Source: Paraescarpia echinospica (lineage: Eukaryota > Annelida > Polychaeta > Sabellida > Siboglinidae). From it: a stretch of DNA of 64,000 nt. The notes beneath the pieces are model-generated. The model searched no databases and was not told the DNA's origin. It worked only from the letters and a program-made list of their open reading frames with translations. Position numbers and translations under genes: made by a program. The stretch covers positions 75,532,085-75,596,084 of the forward strand of contig CM034531.1 of assembly GCA_020002185.1 (NCBI GenBank), read 5' to 3'. Shown piece after piece: positions 1 through 21,514 of this stretch; position 1 is the first letter of the stretch; every line of letters begins with the position of its first letter.

Positions 1-876
1 AATTGAAACCACGGAAATGTGCATTTTTCCAAAGAGAGGTATAATTTTTTCGGACGAAAAGTAGGTTGTGAGGGTGTTGGCTTTACACAAAGTAAAATCG
101 AAACGGTATTAAATTGGCCAGTCCCGAGTAACAAAACGGAAGTTGAATCATTCATGGGGTTCGTCAATTACCACAGGGATTTCGTCCCAGATTTTGCAAA
201 GAAAGCAAGTAGTTTGTACGAGTTAACAGGATCAAACAAGACATTCAACTGGTCGGACAATCAGCAGGAGGCTTTTGAAACTCTAAAAAAATCTATGATA
301 ACAGCTCCTGTTTTAGCATATCCTAATTTATGTGATACTTTTATTTTGGATACCGACGCCAGTAATTTGGCTGTTGGAGCGGAATTGTTACAGGTGCAAG
401 ATGGCGTGGAACAAACCATAGCATATGGCAGTCACATTTCAACACCATCTAAAAAAAAGTATTGTACCACACGAAAGGAATTGCTTGCCGTGGTCACTTT
501 TCAAAACCAGTTTAGGTTCTATCTCCTCTGGATACCGTTTGTAGTACGTACTGACCATAACAGTTTGACTTGGCTAATGAGCTTTAAATACACTGAAGGA
601 CAACTCGCTAGCTGGTTAGAAGTAGTTAGTCAATTTGACATGAAAATCCTGCATCGTCCAGGTAAATTACACGACAATGCAGATGGGTTGTCACGAATGC
701 ATTTAAGCGGAGAGCAGTGTCACTATTACGAGACTGGAAGAGATTTGGCCACTTTACCATATGGTGGTTGTAGATATTGTAGTAAACTACACGCTAGTTG
801 GGACAGGTTTGAATCCCACATCGATGACGTAACACCATTAGTAGTACGGTGTGTGTCGATGTATCTCCGACTGTAG
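1..876 (+). pseudogene. Ty3/gypsy pol fragment: end of reverse transcriptase plus RNase H
   Basis: The window opens inside the RT connection region (LKPRKC, then GRKVGCEGVGF), with a one-base frame change near position 45. RNase H follows and all four acidic positions are visible: D in DTDAS, E in TRKELLAVV, D in RTDHNSL and D in DNADGLSR. In Ty3/gypsy elements RNase H degrades the RNA of the RNA-DNA hybrid during reverse transcription. The RT catalytic half lies outside the window. The next domain downstream on the same strand is the integrase, the normal pol order. The frameshift makes it non-functional as it stands. Confidence 0.9.
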
Positions 877-919
877 ATGTCGATGAAGCTATTGGGCGGA
901 TATCAGATCAAAGACACAA

Positions 920-2177
920 TTGCGCGAAGAACAGTTAGACGATGCTGACATCAAGCTATTATTCATGTGGTTAGAGAACTGCGAGGAACCCTCGCCAAAT
1001 CAGTTGTACAATCATGGAATAGCCACTAAACATTTGTGGGGTCACAAAGACATATTAAAAATACGCGATGGAGTTCTATACTACGAATGGGTTAGTGATG
1101 AAGGCTCCCGTCGGCGCCTAAAGTTAGTAGTCCCAAAATCAATGAGGGAAGAAGTGCTAAGATTATCACATGATATTAAATCTGCAAGTCACCCAGGCCA
1201 GAAAGAAACAGATACACGGGTACGTCGGTCTTTCATTTGGCACGGGATGATGACGGATAGTAGGATGTATGTGAGCACATGTGCAACTTGTAATAAAAAC
1301 AAGACACCTCGCGTTAAATCAAAAGCAGCCATGCAGAATTATCATGCAGGTATTATGATGGAACGCATTCATCTAGACATACTAGGACCATTTCCCTTAA
1401 GCGAGTCAGGAAACAAGTATGTTCTTGTGATGGTAGACCAATTCACGAAGTGGATTGAACTAAAGGCATTGCCAAACCAGACAGCAGAGCTTGTCGCAAA
1501 TGTTACAGTAACTGAGTTCATAAGCCGTATGGGCTGCGCTGATAAGATATTTACAGACCAAGGACGACATTTCGACGGAGCCCTCTTTCAGTCCCTCTGC
1601 AATCTGCTAGAAATGGCAAAGTGCAGAACAACACCGTATCGCCCAAGCTCAAATGGACAAGTAGAACGAAAGAACCGAGAGATCCTCATTAAAATTCGCT
1701 GTTACCTGGGTACTCAGCAGAAACACTGGGATAATGAATTATGTATCATTGGAATGGCATTGAGAGCAACAGTAAATCACACTACCGGATTTACGCCCAA
1801 TATGATGATGTTAGGACGGGAGGTTACATTGCCTTCCGAGTTAACTACCGGAATCTCTTTGATAAATCAGGATCAATTAGAGCAGGCTGAACACGTGAAG
1901 AAATTACACGACACACACCATGCTGTCAACAATTTTGCTAGACAAACTCAAGGGTAATCTGCATTATCAGAAACACTCACATGATAAGAAGTTACTCGAA
2001 CATAGGTACCAAGTAGGAGATCTTGTTTATCTTTTGGGAGGTGTAGCCAAAGTAGGCGAGAGTCGGAAATTGAAACCAGTATATACTGGTCCATTCCTTT
2101 TATTTAGAGATGTCTGTGTGCGATTAAGCAGTACTCTGCATAGAAGCAGAGGGCGACACCAGTTTCCTGTGGGATGA
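920..2177 (+). pseudogene. Ty3/gypsy integrase (same element)
   Basis: The integrase has an HHCC zinc-binding head (LSHD, ASHPG, then CATC) and a DDE core: D in HLDILGP, D in FTDQGRHF and E in NGQVERKNRE. It would insert the retrotransposon cDNA into host DNA. The main frame closes at 1957. The C-terminal part (HSHDKKLLEHRYQVGDLVYLL) continues in another frame from about 1920, so there is a frameshift near 1950. The linker from 717 to 920 joins it to RNase H. It is assigned to Ty3/gypsy by domain order; the subclade is unknown. Confidence 0.9.
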
Positions 2178-2335
2178 CGTAAAGATGCCGGCAGTTGTGA
2201 GGAGCCAGTCGGCTCCCGCCCTCTCGACACCTTCATCGGCTTCACGCGTGGGAAAAGGTGGGCATGATAGTTTTTGCCCTGTGTGTGAAGAACGAATCTT
2301 TACGAGACTTCAACGACATGACAACTAATGAAGTG
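2178..2335 (+). pseudogene. short ORF with a C2H2-like zinc-finger remnant
   Basis: A frame running from about 2165 to a stop near 2333 encodes FCPVCEERIFTRLQRHD, a CxxC followed 11 residues later by RH. This is the start of a C2H2-type finger whose last histidine is lost after a frame break. It lies between the integrase and the TatD-like ORF on the same strand. A second open piece from about 2356 (ITEIACNHSS is not claimed; the readable part is LPFLELVRNHVAARREW) runs directly into the TatD ORF, so finger and hydrolase may once have been one polypeptide. The joining is inference. Confidence 0.45.
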
Positions 2336-2457
2336 TTTGTCGTGCAAACAATCAGTGACGTCGGCCTGTTTCATTCGAAAGAAACACCGAAATTGCATGC
2401 AATCACTCAAGTGTCAAGTATCTTACACTCCCATTCCTGGAGTTAGTTAGAAACCAT

Positions 2458-3598
2458 GTGGCCGCACGACGAGAATGGTATCCTTGGGATCAAGGTGACT
2501 GTACCCTCTCGTTCGAACAACGGATCGTGATGAGAATGTGGGAAGCCGGCAATCGCCTACATCTGAGTAACATCGATTCGTTGACCATCACACCACCGGC
2601 TTCGGTGTCGTGTCTGTTGCACTGGAAGGTGATGGCCTGCATTCTACAACACCTACCGTACGACATACAACAACACATAAAATCGTCAGACGAAGAGTGC
2701 GACTACAGTGGCGATCCCGTTAGTCTGAGGTGCTTGCCGGCACTCGGACAAATGGTAGATAGCCACTGTCACCTAGATATTCTTTTCAAGAGGTATCGGG
2801 TTAGTGATCTCTCAACCCTGATTGACAAGATGAAACCTGCAAGGAATCTCCATTACGTTGTGGGGAATTACGTGTTCCCTGAGCTCTGGCACACGTTACA
2901 ACCACACATCGATAGTCATGATGGCGTATACGCCACAACCAGCCTTCATCCACACGTCGCATCCACAAGCAGCCACCATGACAGACACCTAAGCACCATG
3001 GATACATTACTCCGCCATCCCAAATGCGTTGGTGTGGGAGAAATTGGCCTCGATTACCATCGACACCAGAGATCAAAGGAGCGCCAGATCCAACAGCAGA
3101 TGTTGGTGCTTAAATTTGCTGTCAAGCATGCCAAAACCGTCGTGATCCATCTACAGCCATGCAGGACCGATAATGCAAACCAGTGCCTGGAGGATTGTCT
3201 GAACATAATGACGGAAGTCCTCCCAAAGACCGCATAAAGTGCATATCCACTCCTTTTACGGGAGTAAAGGGGATATCACGGCATGGTTCCGGGCATTCCC
3301 CGAAGTGAAATTCGGTTTGTTTGGCACCCTGCTGAGAATAGGATGTGGAGGAGTGAAGGAGGAGGTGGAGGAGGCGGTGTGTAGTCTGGAGCTCAACAAG
3401 ATCATGTTGGAGTCAGATGCGCCATATCTTCCACCACCAGGAACAACTGGCCCGAACCACCCATGGAATATAATTACCGTAGCAGAGAGGGTTGCCTCTT
3501 TGAAGGGGTTAACTACTGATATGGTGGTGGAAGCGAGCCGCCTGAGTGCGTATAAATTATACGGCCTCGATGCACCCCTCCTGTATACCATGGAGTAA
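2458..3598 (+). pseudogene. TatD-family metal-dependent hydrolase (TATDN-like), one frameshift
   Basis: About 90 residues of unrecognised N-terminal sequence (HWKVMACILQHLPYDIQQHI) precede a TatD-type TIM-barrel hydrolase. The metal-ligand motifs appear in family order: DSHCHLD, GVGEIGLDYH, VVIHLQP, then after a frame change HIHSFYGS and LESDAPYLPPP. TatD proteins are Mg-dependent DNases/exonucleases. The frame closes at 3237 and the conserved reading resumes at about 3232 in another frame, consistent with a single indel near 3230. The C-terminus ends ASRLSAYKLYGL, as in the family. No introns are visible. It sits between a Ty3/gypsy integrase and a probable 3' LTR on the same strand, so it may be retroelement cargo rather than a host gene. 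Confidence 0.82.
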
Positions 3599-3680
3599 CA
3601 TCTAAATGGGCAATGCACACCACACGCGTACACATATACGCACAGACACAATATAATAGCCTACACACACGCACAGACAT

Positions 3681-3805
3681 AATCTAGCAGCTTAGGACGC
3701 TTATCGGTGTCCGGGTTCTAGAACATACATATTTTTTCGTTAAAATCTAGTAGCTTAGGACGCATGTCGGTGTCCGGGTTCTAGAACATACATATCTTCT
3801 CGTGT
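3681..3805. repeat. two tandem copies of a 63-bp unit
   Basis: The block starting AATCTAGCAGCTTAGGACGC at 3681 recurs at 3744 with few differences. It lies between the TatD ORF and the probable LTR. The sequence from 3805 to 4180 is AT-rich and holds nothing I recognise. Confidence 0.85.
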
Positions 3806-4179
3806 AGATAAACTTGTGTAGATAAATTTCATGCACATACCTATTTCTTTAATGGAAGTGACAAGTCATTTTCAATGAAGTCGTTTTGTTATATTATGTA
3901 ACTATTGATATATTGAGGTTGGGTTTAATCAACTGTATTAATATATATATTACGTTGGTGTTCAGGTTTAGTTAAGGTAATAATACGGAAATACCCTTTA
4001 AAAATATATTTTAGATAATTTTAAAACTATATGTGTTTAATTGTCACATTGAGCGAATTGTCTTTGTGTAGGGTGTATGCACGGTCTTGGGTAATAATCA
4101 AATGTTACATTTTGTATTATAATTACTCGATAATTACATAATATGAAGGATATATTCCCTGTAATTCATCCCGTTCCTT

Positions 4180-4274
4180 TTATGATGGGGAGGAATGTAA
4201 TGCGGAGCAGCACTGTAAATAGGTCACATCCAAGATAAGTACGCACGACCGCATTACCGCATTACCGCATAACA

Positions 4275-4369
<95 letters not shown>

Positions 4370-4530
4370 CACACACCCTATAAATACCCGTTCAACACAA
4401 TAGCAAGGAGTCCGTATTGCCACCGCCGCCGTGAAGCACAGCCCCTCGTCGAGGAGACGCTCCCGTCGGCTTTCGGCCTCCGCTGCGGGCTAACACCAAC
4501 ATTGTGCCTGCTCAAGTAAGTGTTGCGCAC
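4180..4530 (+). mobile_element. probable polypurine tract and 3' LTR of the Ty3/gypsy element
   Basis: A purine run (GATGGGGAGGAA, about 4183-4194) is followed at once by TGTAATGCGG, the layout of a polypurine tract and an LTR start. A TATA box (TATAAATACC) lies at 4379-4388, after the CA array. The 3' boundary is not certain; a CA end near 4530 is a guess. No second LTR is in the window because the element's 5' part lies upstream. If correct, the TatD ORF is inside the retrotransposon. Confidence 0.45.
4275..4376. repeat. (CA)n microsatellite
   Basis: About 100 bp of nearly pure CA dinucleotide, inside the probable LTR and just upstream of its TATA box. Confidence 0.98.
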
Positions 4531-5097
4531 AATAGTAATAATATAAAATGTCAATATTAATCTAAAAGGTCAATACAAAAAAAAAACACAGAGAGCATGT
4601 TTTGCAACTTAATCATTTAACAGTGTAATAGTTACAAAGGACAACATTTAAAAAACTCAACATTGCCAACCGGCGAAAGTGAGCGATAATCATAAAAGCT
4701 TTAACGCCGGTTTTATTAAGTTGAATAAGACAGGTCCAAAACTTGTTAAAATATGCTTATAGTTTAAATATACTTATCACATGGTTGAATTCTTGGTTCT
4801 GTAGCACTTTACAATTTACATAATATTAAAAGTAATATATTCAAAATAATTAGTATACTATAACTGAACATTAGACGAAGGATAAAGTTTGAAAGTAAAC
4901 ATTATGCCACGCCCCCTAGCGACCATTTGACGACATGGCATGGGGGAAATTAAATACGGCAACAACACAAGACAGCTTATTTAAGACGTTCATGTATTTT
5001 GCCTTAAAACTATTAGATCAGTATGATTTATCCATGGGTTAGCACACACAGTCACCCAAAAGAAAGCTGAGGAAGACGGTCTTCGCACTGTTTTAAA

Positions 5098-7237
5098 AGA
5101 TTTAACAAGATTTAACAAGATTTAACAAGATTGCCATCCAGAAAATTAACTCTAGATGGCAGGTGGACAAGGAAGCCCTTTGGCTTATCGAGAGTCCAAC
5201 CCTTTTATCTACATATATCCAGCCCTTCTGAGGTATGTGTCGATTTTATTTTTAAACATATTCACACTACTAGCACCCACACAATCATCAGATAATCTGT
5301 TCCATTCATTCACAGTCCTTTGTGAAAATGAGAACTTTCTCACGTCTAATCTACACTGCTCCTTTACTAATGTAACTTCATGTCCTCTAGTCTTTCTATC
5401 TTTCTTAACTGAAAAAAACATATTTCTATCAATATTTTCATAACCATTCAATATTTTAAACACTTCTATCTGATCTCCTCTCAATCTCCTGGTCTCTAGT
5501 GTTGTTAAACCACATTCTTTTAGGCGTTTTTCATAACTAAGATCCCCCAGTTTTGGTATCATTTTAGTCGCTCTCCTCTGTACTCTTTCTAGCATATCTA
5601 TGTCCTTCTTGCGGTATGGCCTCCACGCTTGTATACAATATTCTAAATGAGGCCTAACTATTGTTTTGTACAGCGGTATTATTAGTTCTTTTCTTTATAT
5701 GCTATATTTCGCCTAATCAATCCAAGGATTTGATTTCCTTTTGAAGCTGCAATTCCACACTGCTCTGAAACCTTCATGTCAGCACTAATTGTCAGCCCCA
5801 AGTCTTTTTCTTTTACAGTAGTACTTAGTACAGTTCCCCCATTGTATATTTTACATATTTGTTCCCATGTCCTGTGTGAAGGCATTTACATTTCGCAAAA
5901 TTGAACAACATTTGCCACTTTTCAGACCATTTGATCAACCTGTCAAGATCATCTTGTAAATGCTGTCTATCCCCATCACTTTTAATCCTTCTAAACACTT
6001 TTGTATCATCTGCAAATTTCAACACCTTGCTAGCTATATCATCGTCCAAATCGTTTATATATATTAAGAATAATATAGGTCCCAGTACTGATCCCTGTGG
6101 AATCCCACTCAAAACTGATTTCCAGTTTGAAGCCTCCCCATCAACAACTACCCGTTGTCTTCTGTCAATCAGCCATTTTTCTATCCAGTTAATTATACCA
6201 TTTCCAATGCCATGGGGTTTTAGTTTAAGCAGTAATTTCTGATGTGGCACTTTGTCGAAAGCTTTTTGAAAATCTAAGTAGATAATATCTACTGGTGATC
6301 CATCATCTACCCACTTAGTGATATCTTCCAAAAAACATAACATATTTGTTAAGCATGACCTCGCTTTTAGAAACCCATGTTGAGATGGGTTTATCAAGTT
6401 ATGTTTAACAAGAAAATCCACCATGTGATCTTTAATTAGTCTTTCTAATAATTTACAAATCACTGATGTTAAACTCACTGGTCTATAGTTCTCTGACTTG
6501 TTTCTCGAACCTTTTTTGAATAACGGTATAATGTTTGTTTCTTTCCATTCTAAAGGAACCACTCCCTCTTCTAATGACAAATTGAAAACTGTTGCAAGCG
6601 GTATGCTAATTTGTTTTACAATTTCCAATAGTAGTTTGGGTGGAATACCATCCACTCCAGGTGATTTATTTTCCTTCATAGCCCTAATTTTCTTAGCTAC
6701 CATTTCTGGGGTTACAATTAACTGTCTTAAATAGTCTGATTCTGCCCCCTTGAACTTAGCCTCTGGTACTGGCAGTGAACTAGTGTCTTCTCTGGTAAAC
6801 ACTGAACTAAAATACTCATTTAGGTCTTCTGCCATTAAGAATCCTTCTGATATTATATTTCCAGCACTATCTTCTAGAGGACCGACCTTATCATGAACTT
6901 TCTGTTTGCTTCGAACATACGCATAAAAACTCGTGCTGTCATGTTTTATATTACAAGCTAATTTATGTTCATAGCTTCTCTTTGAATTTCTAATTTCAGA
7001 TGTAGCTTGGTTTAGTGCTTCTTTATAAATGTTGTAGTCTTCGTCATTTCCAGTACATCTATATGACTTCCACATCATTTGTTTATACTTAATTTTTCTA
7101 ATGGCTTCTTTCGATAAGTATTTCTTTCTAGTCCGTTTCCCTTGTTTTTTGAAGGGAACAAATTTATCTACGATGCACTCTATTTCATTCTTTAAGATAT
7201 TCCAGCATTCTGTTGCTGTCTTATTCTTCAGTGTATT
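5098..7237 (-). mobile_element. CR1/jockey-group LINE, 5'-truncated
   Basis: The minus strand encodes a non-LTR reverse transcriptase: KENKSPGVDGIPPKLL, NYRPVSLTS, the motif A region YLDFQKAFDKVPH, SGIPQGSVLGP and the catalytic FADD. After two frame breaks comes the usual C-terminal part (MLERVQRRATKMIPKLGDLS ... NEWNRLSDDCV). The 3' end carries a tail of a 10-bp unit (GATTTAACAA on the + strand) at about 5100-5131. The element interrupts the inverted-repeat copy; the other copy at 28180 is the empty site. The 5' end is near 7237, so the endonuclease domain is missing. It is non-autonomous and decayed. Confidence 0.9.
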
Positions 7238-8029
7238 AAAGCGAAACTTACGTGCTCTATCGACGTCCCACAATTCACACGAAAGCCTAACATATGCTGG
7301 TTCTATTGCAGTGTTTGAATTAGTTATATCGACATTATATCATGAACTACGACGTTGTATGTGACTATACCCAAATTGCGCACGAGAAGATGTTAACAAA
7401 AATACAAACCACTGCTTTTCGTTTCCTCTCATACATTGTAGAGAATTGTGACTCTAAGAAGTTACCCTTGACACATTTGAGCTATAGAGAGTGGCACGGA
7501 TGTCAATAGAAACTTGAATACCCTTTACGAGTCAACATTCTCAACTGTGTTTAAATACAGCGATCCGCGAAATAGGTCGCGGATACATTGTCACTCGACA
7601 AATTAACTTTTATTCTTTTATGGAAACCTTGACGTAGACAGCTGCTGATGCACTAGCAAATCAGCTTTGATGTCGTCAGTGAGTTTCACTCCTGTTGTGA
7701 GGCTGTATAGGATTTCAGATTTAATCTGACTCCATGAAGAGTGGATTCGTCATCTTCCGTATGGGTTATTAAACTACCTTATGGATATCACAGTTATATT
7801 TGGTGATTCGTTATAGATTGAGAGCCTTTTAAACATCGTCCTTGCTCTTCATCACAGCATTGTCTAAGAGTATGCCTACTAGGCAACGTCGACGGACCTG
7901 CTAATCATCCAACGACTTCTACCTGTGTATATATGGTTACATGATGTTATCCTGTCAAGCAGCATTTGCGTTGAACAGTCTGTTCCGACATCATGCCAAC
8001 ATGTGTTCATATGCTACCTTTTAGAAATT

Positions 8030-8400
8030 ATCATGAGGAGCACCACCGCCAGACAATGCCTCGTTACTCTCACCGTAGTTATCCCATGCTAATTATGTGC
8101 GTATACCAACGACTTCGTGTATATCATCTGGTGTAGTACAATTCTTGTCTGAGGTATTTGTGACCAAGTCAGTTTAAAACGCTTCTGTTACATGACATCT
8201 GATGGAATGGCCGAAGCGGTTGATGATGTCCAGTAATGTGTGCTAGCTATCATACTCCTGGTTCCCAGTACCATGCACAGGTGTTTGGACGCTTTTGTTC
8301 GACCCCTCGTAGTTGCAAACACGACATCATCTGACGTTCACTTTACAAGTCCTTCAATTCGTTCGCTACGAAACGACTACCACACGGGAATCGGTAACAC
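8030..8400 (-). pseudogene. relic of a conserved ORF carried by the inverted-repeat element (left copy)
   Basis: Read on the minus strand, this is the counterpart of 27110-27485. One frame, with two in-frame stops, gives DIINRFGHSIRCHVTEAF, then TTPDDIHEVVGI, WDNYGESNE and finally LSGGGAPHDNF. An upstream frame gives the counterpart of DVVVFATTRGRTKASKHL. I recall uncharacterised invertebrate proteins with a similar order (nnRxGHxxS, WDNxD-xxETLSGxGTxHD), but this was not searched. No function is known to me. Stops and frame changes mark it as dead. Confidence 0.5.
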
Positions 8401-10450
8401 TTTGAAGAAATCCAGCAGCTTTGGTGGTGACTCTCCGTGTGTTTGTGTCAAGGCCTCTGCTGTTATATCATGTGGTAAGAATTGCTGTGTACTCTACAGT
8501 GTCGTGAAACATGATCTGAGAGTAAATGCTGCCTCTTCTGCCGATTTCTCATTGAAAGTAGTCCGCCTTACGCACGTTCCTAACTTAGAGGTGCGTTATA
8601 TACGATCAGTCCTTAATTGTTGCTATATTTGAATATTTTCAACTAAGTAGGATATTGTTAAGAAATGTTCTCCCACAACGTTTGGACTGCTTATGTTGAT
8701 TCCATCGTTGCCATATTTTCCACATATCGACTGTGCAGAGAAATGAACAGTTCAGTCCCTTGGTGTTCAATCAATGTGTTGTTTACTTGGTGTTAGAGTT
8801 TCAAATACTGCAGTGTGCGACTTCGCTTTACATGACAGTTACGGCTAGTGCCCTTTTAATGCATGCTCTTCTACGTGAATGGTGATTTAACTTTCTTTGC
8901 TTTGAGATATAATCCTGCTATTCGTGTAAGCATAACTCCATAGTGTAATGTATCTCTGCTTGCTTGATGCTGTCGTCTGCTTTTTTCATCCGGCAGCTTC
9001 CCAGATATTCTCGGTTGACCAAAGAGATTTAGATGCAGTCTTACAGAACATACATTCGTTTGCTAACAGTAGAGCAGGTTTGGGGGACGTCGATAGATAA
9101 CCGTAAGTTTGTGTTGGTAGATCTAGGAAGACTATCTTCTTCAGCTTTCTGTTCGATGATTATGTGGTAATCCATGATTAAATCATACGGATCTAATAGT
9201 TTTATGGCTAAGTACGTGAACAGTTTGTATAAGCTGTCTTCAACTGTTGCTATCTCTAATTTCCCCAGTGACCTGTCATCAAATGACTTAACACTATCAT
9301 TCTCTTTACCACCAAGCTGTAAAATTCAAGTCCGCTGTGTTCAAGGCATGTTTAGTGGTCAACATATATTGAAAAATATTAACACATGATAGCATTAACA
9401 AAACACATTGGTTACATAATATGCAGCATTCATTAAATAACATATATCTAAAAAAGTATGCAAATAAGTTATTATAAGGAGTAGAGCCTACTTAGATAGA
9501 GCATTAGGCCTGAAGTTCAGTTATGTTGCGCCCTCGGCTCTCTATACATACAAGGAAATTTATGCCTCCTGTCTTTCTAAGATGTCGCCTACTTTGTCGA
9601 CGTACACTTTAACCTCATCATTCTTGCCATGCATGTATTTCTGAAAGTTTGATGTATTGAAACTACTTTTGCACTATGCTAAATAGCTGTGCACGAAATA
9701 CAGACGCATTCGTACTTACGTGGAGCTACTACGTTCGTGCCGACTTGAGAATGAACCATAAATGTTGTGTTTTTGCACACAACACTGACGTCATTGTTTT
9801 GCGCTTAAACGGGGTAGTTAGTGGTAAATATCAATACTGTTACAGATACAACACTTCAGATTGGTGGAACAATTAAATAAGGACATAATAACAAATATTG
9901 GTGACATGATGTTTCAACATTGGTGCAGTCACATTGGTGAGCGAATTGTGTGTCAATATTCATGTTTTCGCGTTTTTTGCGGTTACCACCCCTTCCGTTA
10001 AAACTTTATTCCTCGTCTCCATAATGTCGTACCAAAATTAGATTGGTTCCATGTGTTAGAGGAATAAGAATACTTTTTAATGATGTGTTTTTGGTTCAGT
10101 AGACAGATCCTCGTTCTTGCCACATAAACGAAAACAGTGATTTGTCTGTTTTCGAACATCTTCTCGTGCGCAATTTGGGAATGGTCACATACAGCGTCGT
10201 AGGTCATGGTGTGATGTATATAGAACTATTTTAAGCGCAACGCAAGAACAAGCATGTTTCAGACTTTCATTTTATACCTGGTATATATGTATCGGTGGAG
10301 ACTACGTGTTCTTTTTACTCATACTATTGAAACGACGCGACGCGAAACAACTTAGGTGTGATTTGAGGTTGCCCTACTTCCGGTGCAAACTCTGAGAAAT
10401 CTTTCAAGTAGAATTTTGTAAGAAATGAATATTCGGATCCTACGGTACGT

Positions 10451-10860
10451 TTTATTATTTGTAAATTATGGCCAATTATTGGAATTTTAATTAGTTGTTC
10501 TTGAAAAAAAAGACGTCATCATATATATATATGGTGTCGTTTATTCAATATACCCATTGTTGAATGAGACTCAGAAAGTTCGCTCCTCGTCCGCTTGTAG
10601 AATGTGTGGACGGCTGTTAGTTCATGTTTAGCTCAGCTGCATAAGATAGTTTGCCGCCACTTCATAGCTGCAATATAAAATTTAATTAATTCCTGTTTGG
10701 CGGCTGTTGAAAAAAATATGTTATGTTTGTTTGATGTCGGGTCTCAGTCCGTCGGCTGCCGTGGCAGTGTTGACAGTTATTGATAGACAACAGCTGTCCA
10801 ACTCTTAAGAAAAACACGCCTAGTCTACTCACAGTGACTATACTGTATCACAGACCAAAA
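10451..10860. other. intergenic, no feature recognised
   Basis: AT-rich sequence with a short TA run near 10522. I see no coding motif, and it does not belong to either copy of the receptor duplication. Confidence 0.6.
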
Positions 10861-10869
10861 TTAACCATG

Positions 10870-11215
10870 GGTTAAACCCCCAATATTTTTATTGAAGGCT
10901 GGAGATATGTTTAACCCTAATATTTCGACAAGGGGGTGGTGTTGGATGTCTTTGATAAGGCCTAAACGTGTGCAGTTGGAGTTTTTGGTGAGCTCAAAGA
11001 GGTGCAGCGGATTTTTTGTGAGCCTTAATGGGGTGTGGGTGGACATTTTTGGTGGTGAGCCCCAATGTATATTAGAGGTTTCTGGTTCACCTCAGTGAGT
11101 GTAGATGCATTTGGAAGGTTTTGGTGAAATTGTTTTTTGTGCATCTTAAATGGATGCTGTTGGATGCTTTTGGTCAGCCTCAAGGAGTGGTGCAGTTAGA
11201 GGGTTTTGGTTCGTC
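10870..11215. repeat. diverged copies of the 57-58-bp minisatellite family
   Basis: Phrases such as GTGCAGTTGGAGTTTTTGGTGAGC recur with changes every 55-65 bp. They are the reverse-strand form of the unit in the array at 22085-22830. Similar degenerate units occur near 19610-19715. Confidence 0.6.
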
Positions 11216-12492
11216 TCTCCAATAATATTATCCACGTTCCGACGCCTAGGCAGTTCATTATGCTTAGGCGATTACTTTGACAAAATACTGATTATAGTAT
11301 CGTATAGTATGGTTGAACCCAGTAAATTACATGCACTGGGATATCCTACAAACGTTGTTATCAGTTTTGTGAGGCCAGTCGGCTATTGTTAAACCTTTGC
11401 ACTCCCTGATTGTTTATATCATATATTGCGTGTTCCATATGTCTTCCTTCGATTTAACTACTGCAAGATGTGAACAAATTACTTTCGTTATAACTCGACC
11501 AATGTGTGACATTCAGTAGAATGACCCATTTTGGATGTAGTTAGACTTCCCCCTGTCTCCTAATTGTATACCGACCAACGCTCCTGTGGAGTAAAACGGT
11601 CATAGTTGGTGTTGGGTGCGCATGCTATTTAGTCATGCATTAAAGATAATTTGAATTGCTGTGGTTCTGTGATGTTGATTATTGCATCTGTAGGGAATTC
11701 CAATGATTTATTGTCAGTGGAAATATGAACAATTGTAACATTTATTGCTGGTGTGGTTTGTGCGGTTGAATGCGTAGCTATTTATATGACGTGGTTGGCG
11801 TTGGAGGGTGCAGTTGTTTTTGTGCACATGTCTGTCATCCTGGCAGGCCTGTTCACCCGAACACAATCTCAACTTTCAGCAACGCCGCAGTTACTGCGCA
11901 AAAACTATTCATTCACATATATCCACCGCCGTTTATACAGCTGAGTGTTCTGGAACAAAGAGGAGTGAACAAAATTGCCCAAGTTTCGAAACGGCAACAC
12001 GAATATTGGAATTAGGATTATTTCGACTGACAACCGCATATTCCAAACACCAGGCGACCGCGCCTCACCATTAGCTCGTACGATGCACCTGAATATTGAA
12101 ATGTTTTTATCATGGCCGACGAAAACGTAAACTGGATACTTTAACGGGGACGTGTGATGCCGAACACTGGCACTATACCACACGTAACTTGAGCCGACAG
12201 TTTGGCGAATTTCCACCCGTTGCTTCGAATAGACGCACTCATGTCGGCTAGCCGCCGCGTGTGTACATCTTTGGATGGGTGGTGATGGTGGAATGTGTAC
12301 GTGTGTAGGTCGAGCTGCATTGAACGAACAATTCTGGGAAGCAGATTCTATATCGCAAACTCGCGGTTTTTTGCCATTTCATCGATGTCGCGGCTACACG
12401 CTCTCCGCGTCGTCTTCAGTAGGCATGTACCAGACGTCGGACGAATCGGTGTCATTAAATTCAATGCAATGGAATATATTAGTCGCCCCGCG

Positions 12493-21514
<9,022 letters not shown>

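Larger units (their letters stand above)
4545..10450 (-). mobile_element. inverted-repeat element, left copy (interrupted by a LINE)
   Basis: The segments 4545-5097 and 7238-10450 match, in reverse complement, the segment 24854-28690. Landmarks are CCGGCGTTAAAG-type sequence near 4700 (28520 on the other copy), GGGGGCGTGG near 4910 (28315), GGACGTCGATAGA near 7260 (28150), the degenerate ORF at 8030-8400 (27110-27485) and AACTTAGGTGTGATTTGAGG near 10350 (24950). Within one copy, a block near 4925-5045 is repeated in inverted orientation near 9170-9290. It is therefore a DNA element with long, complex terminal or subterminal inverted repeats. Its superfamily is not recognised. Confidence 0.75.
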
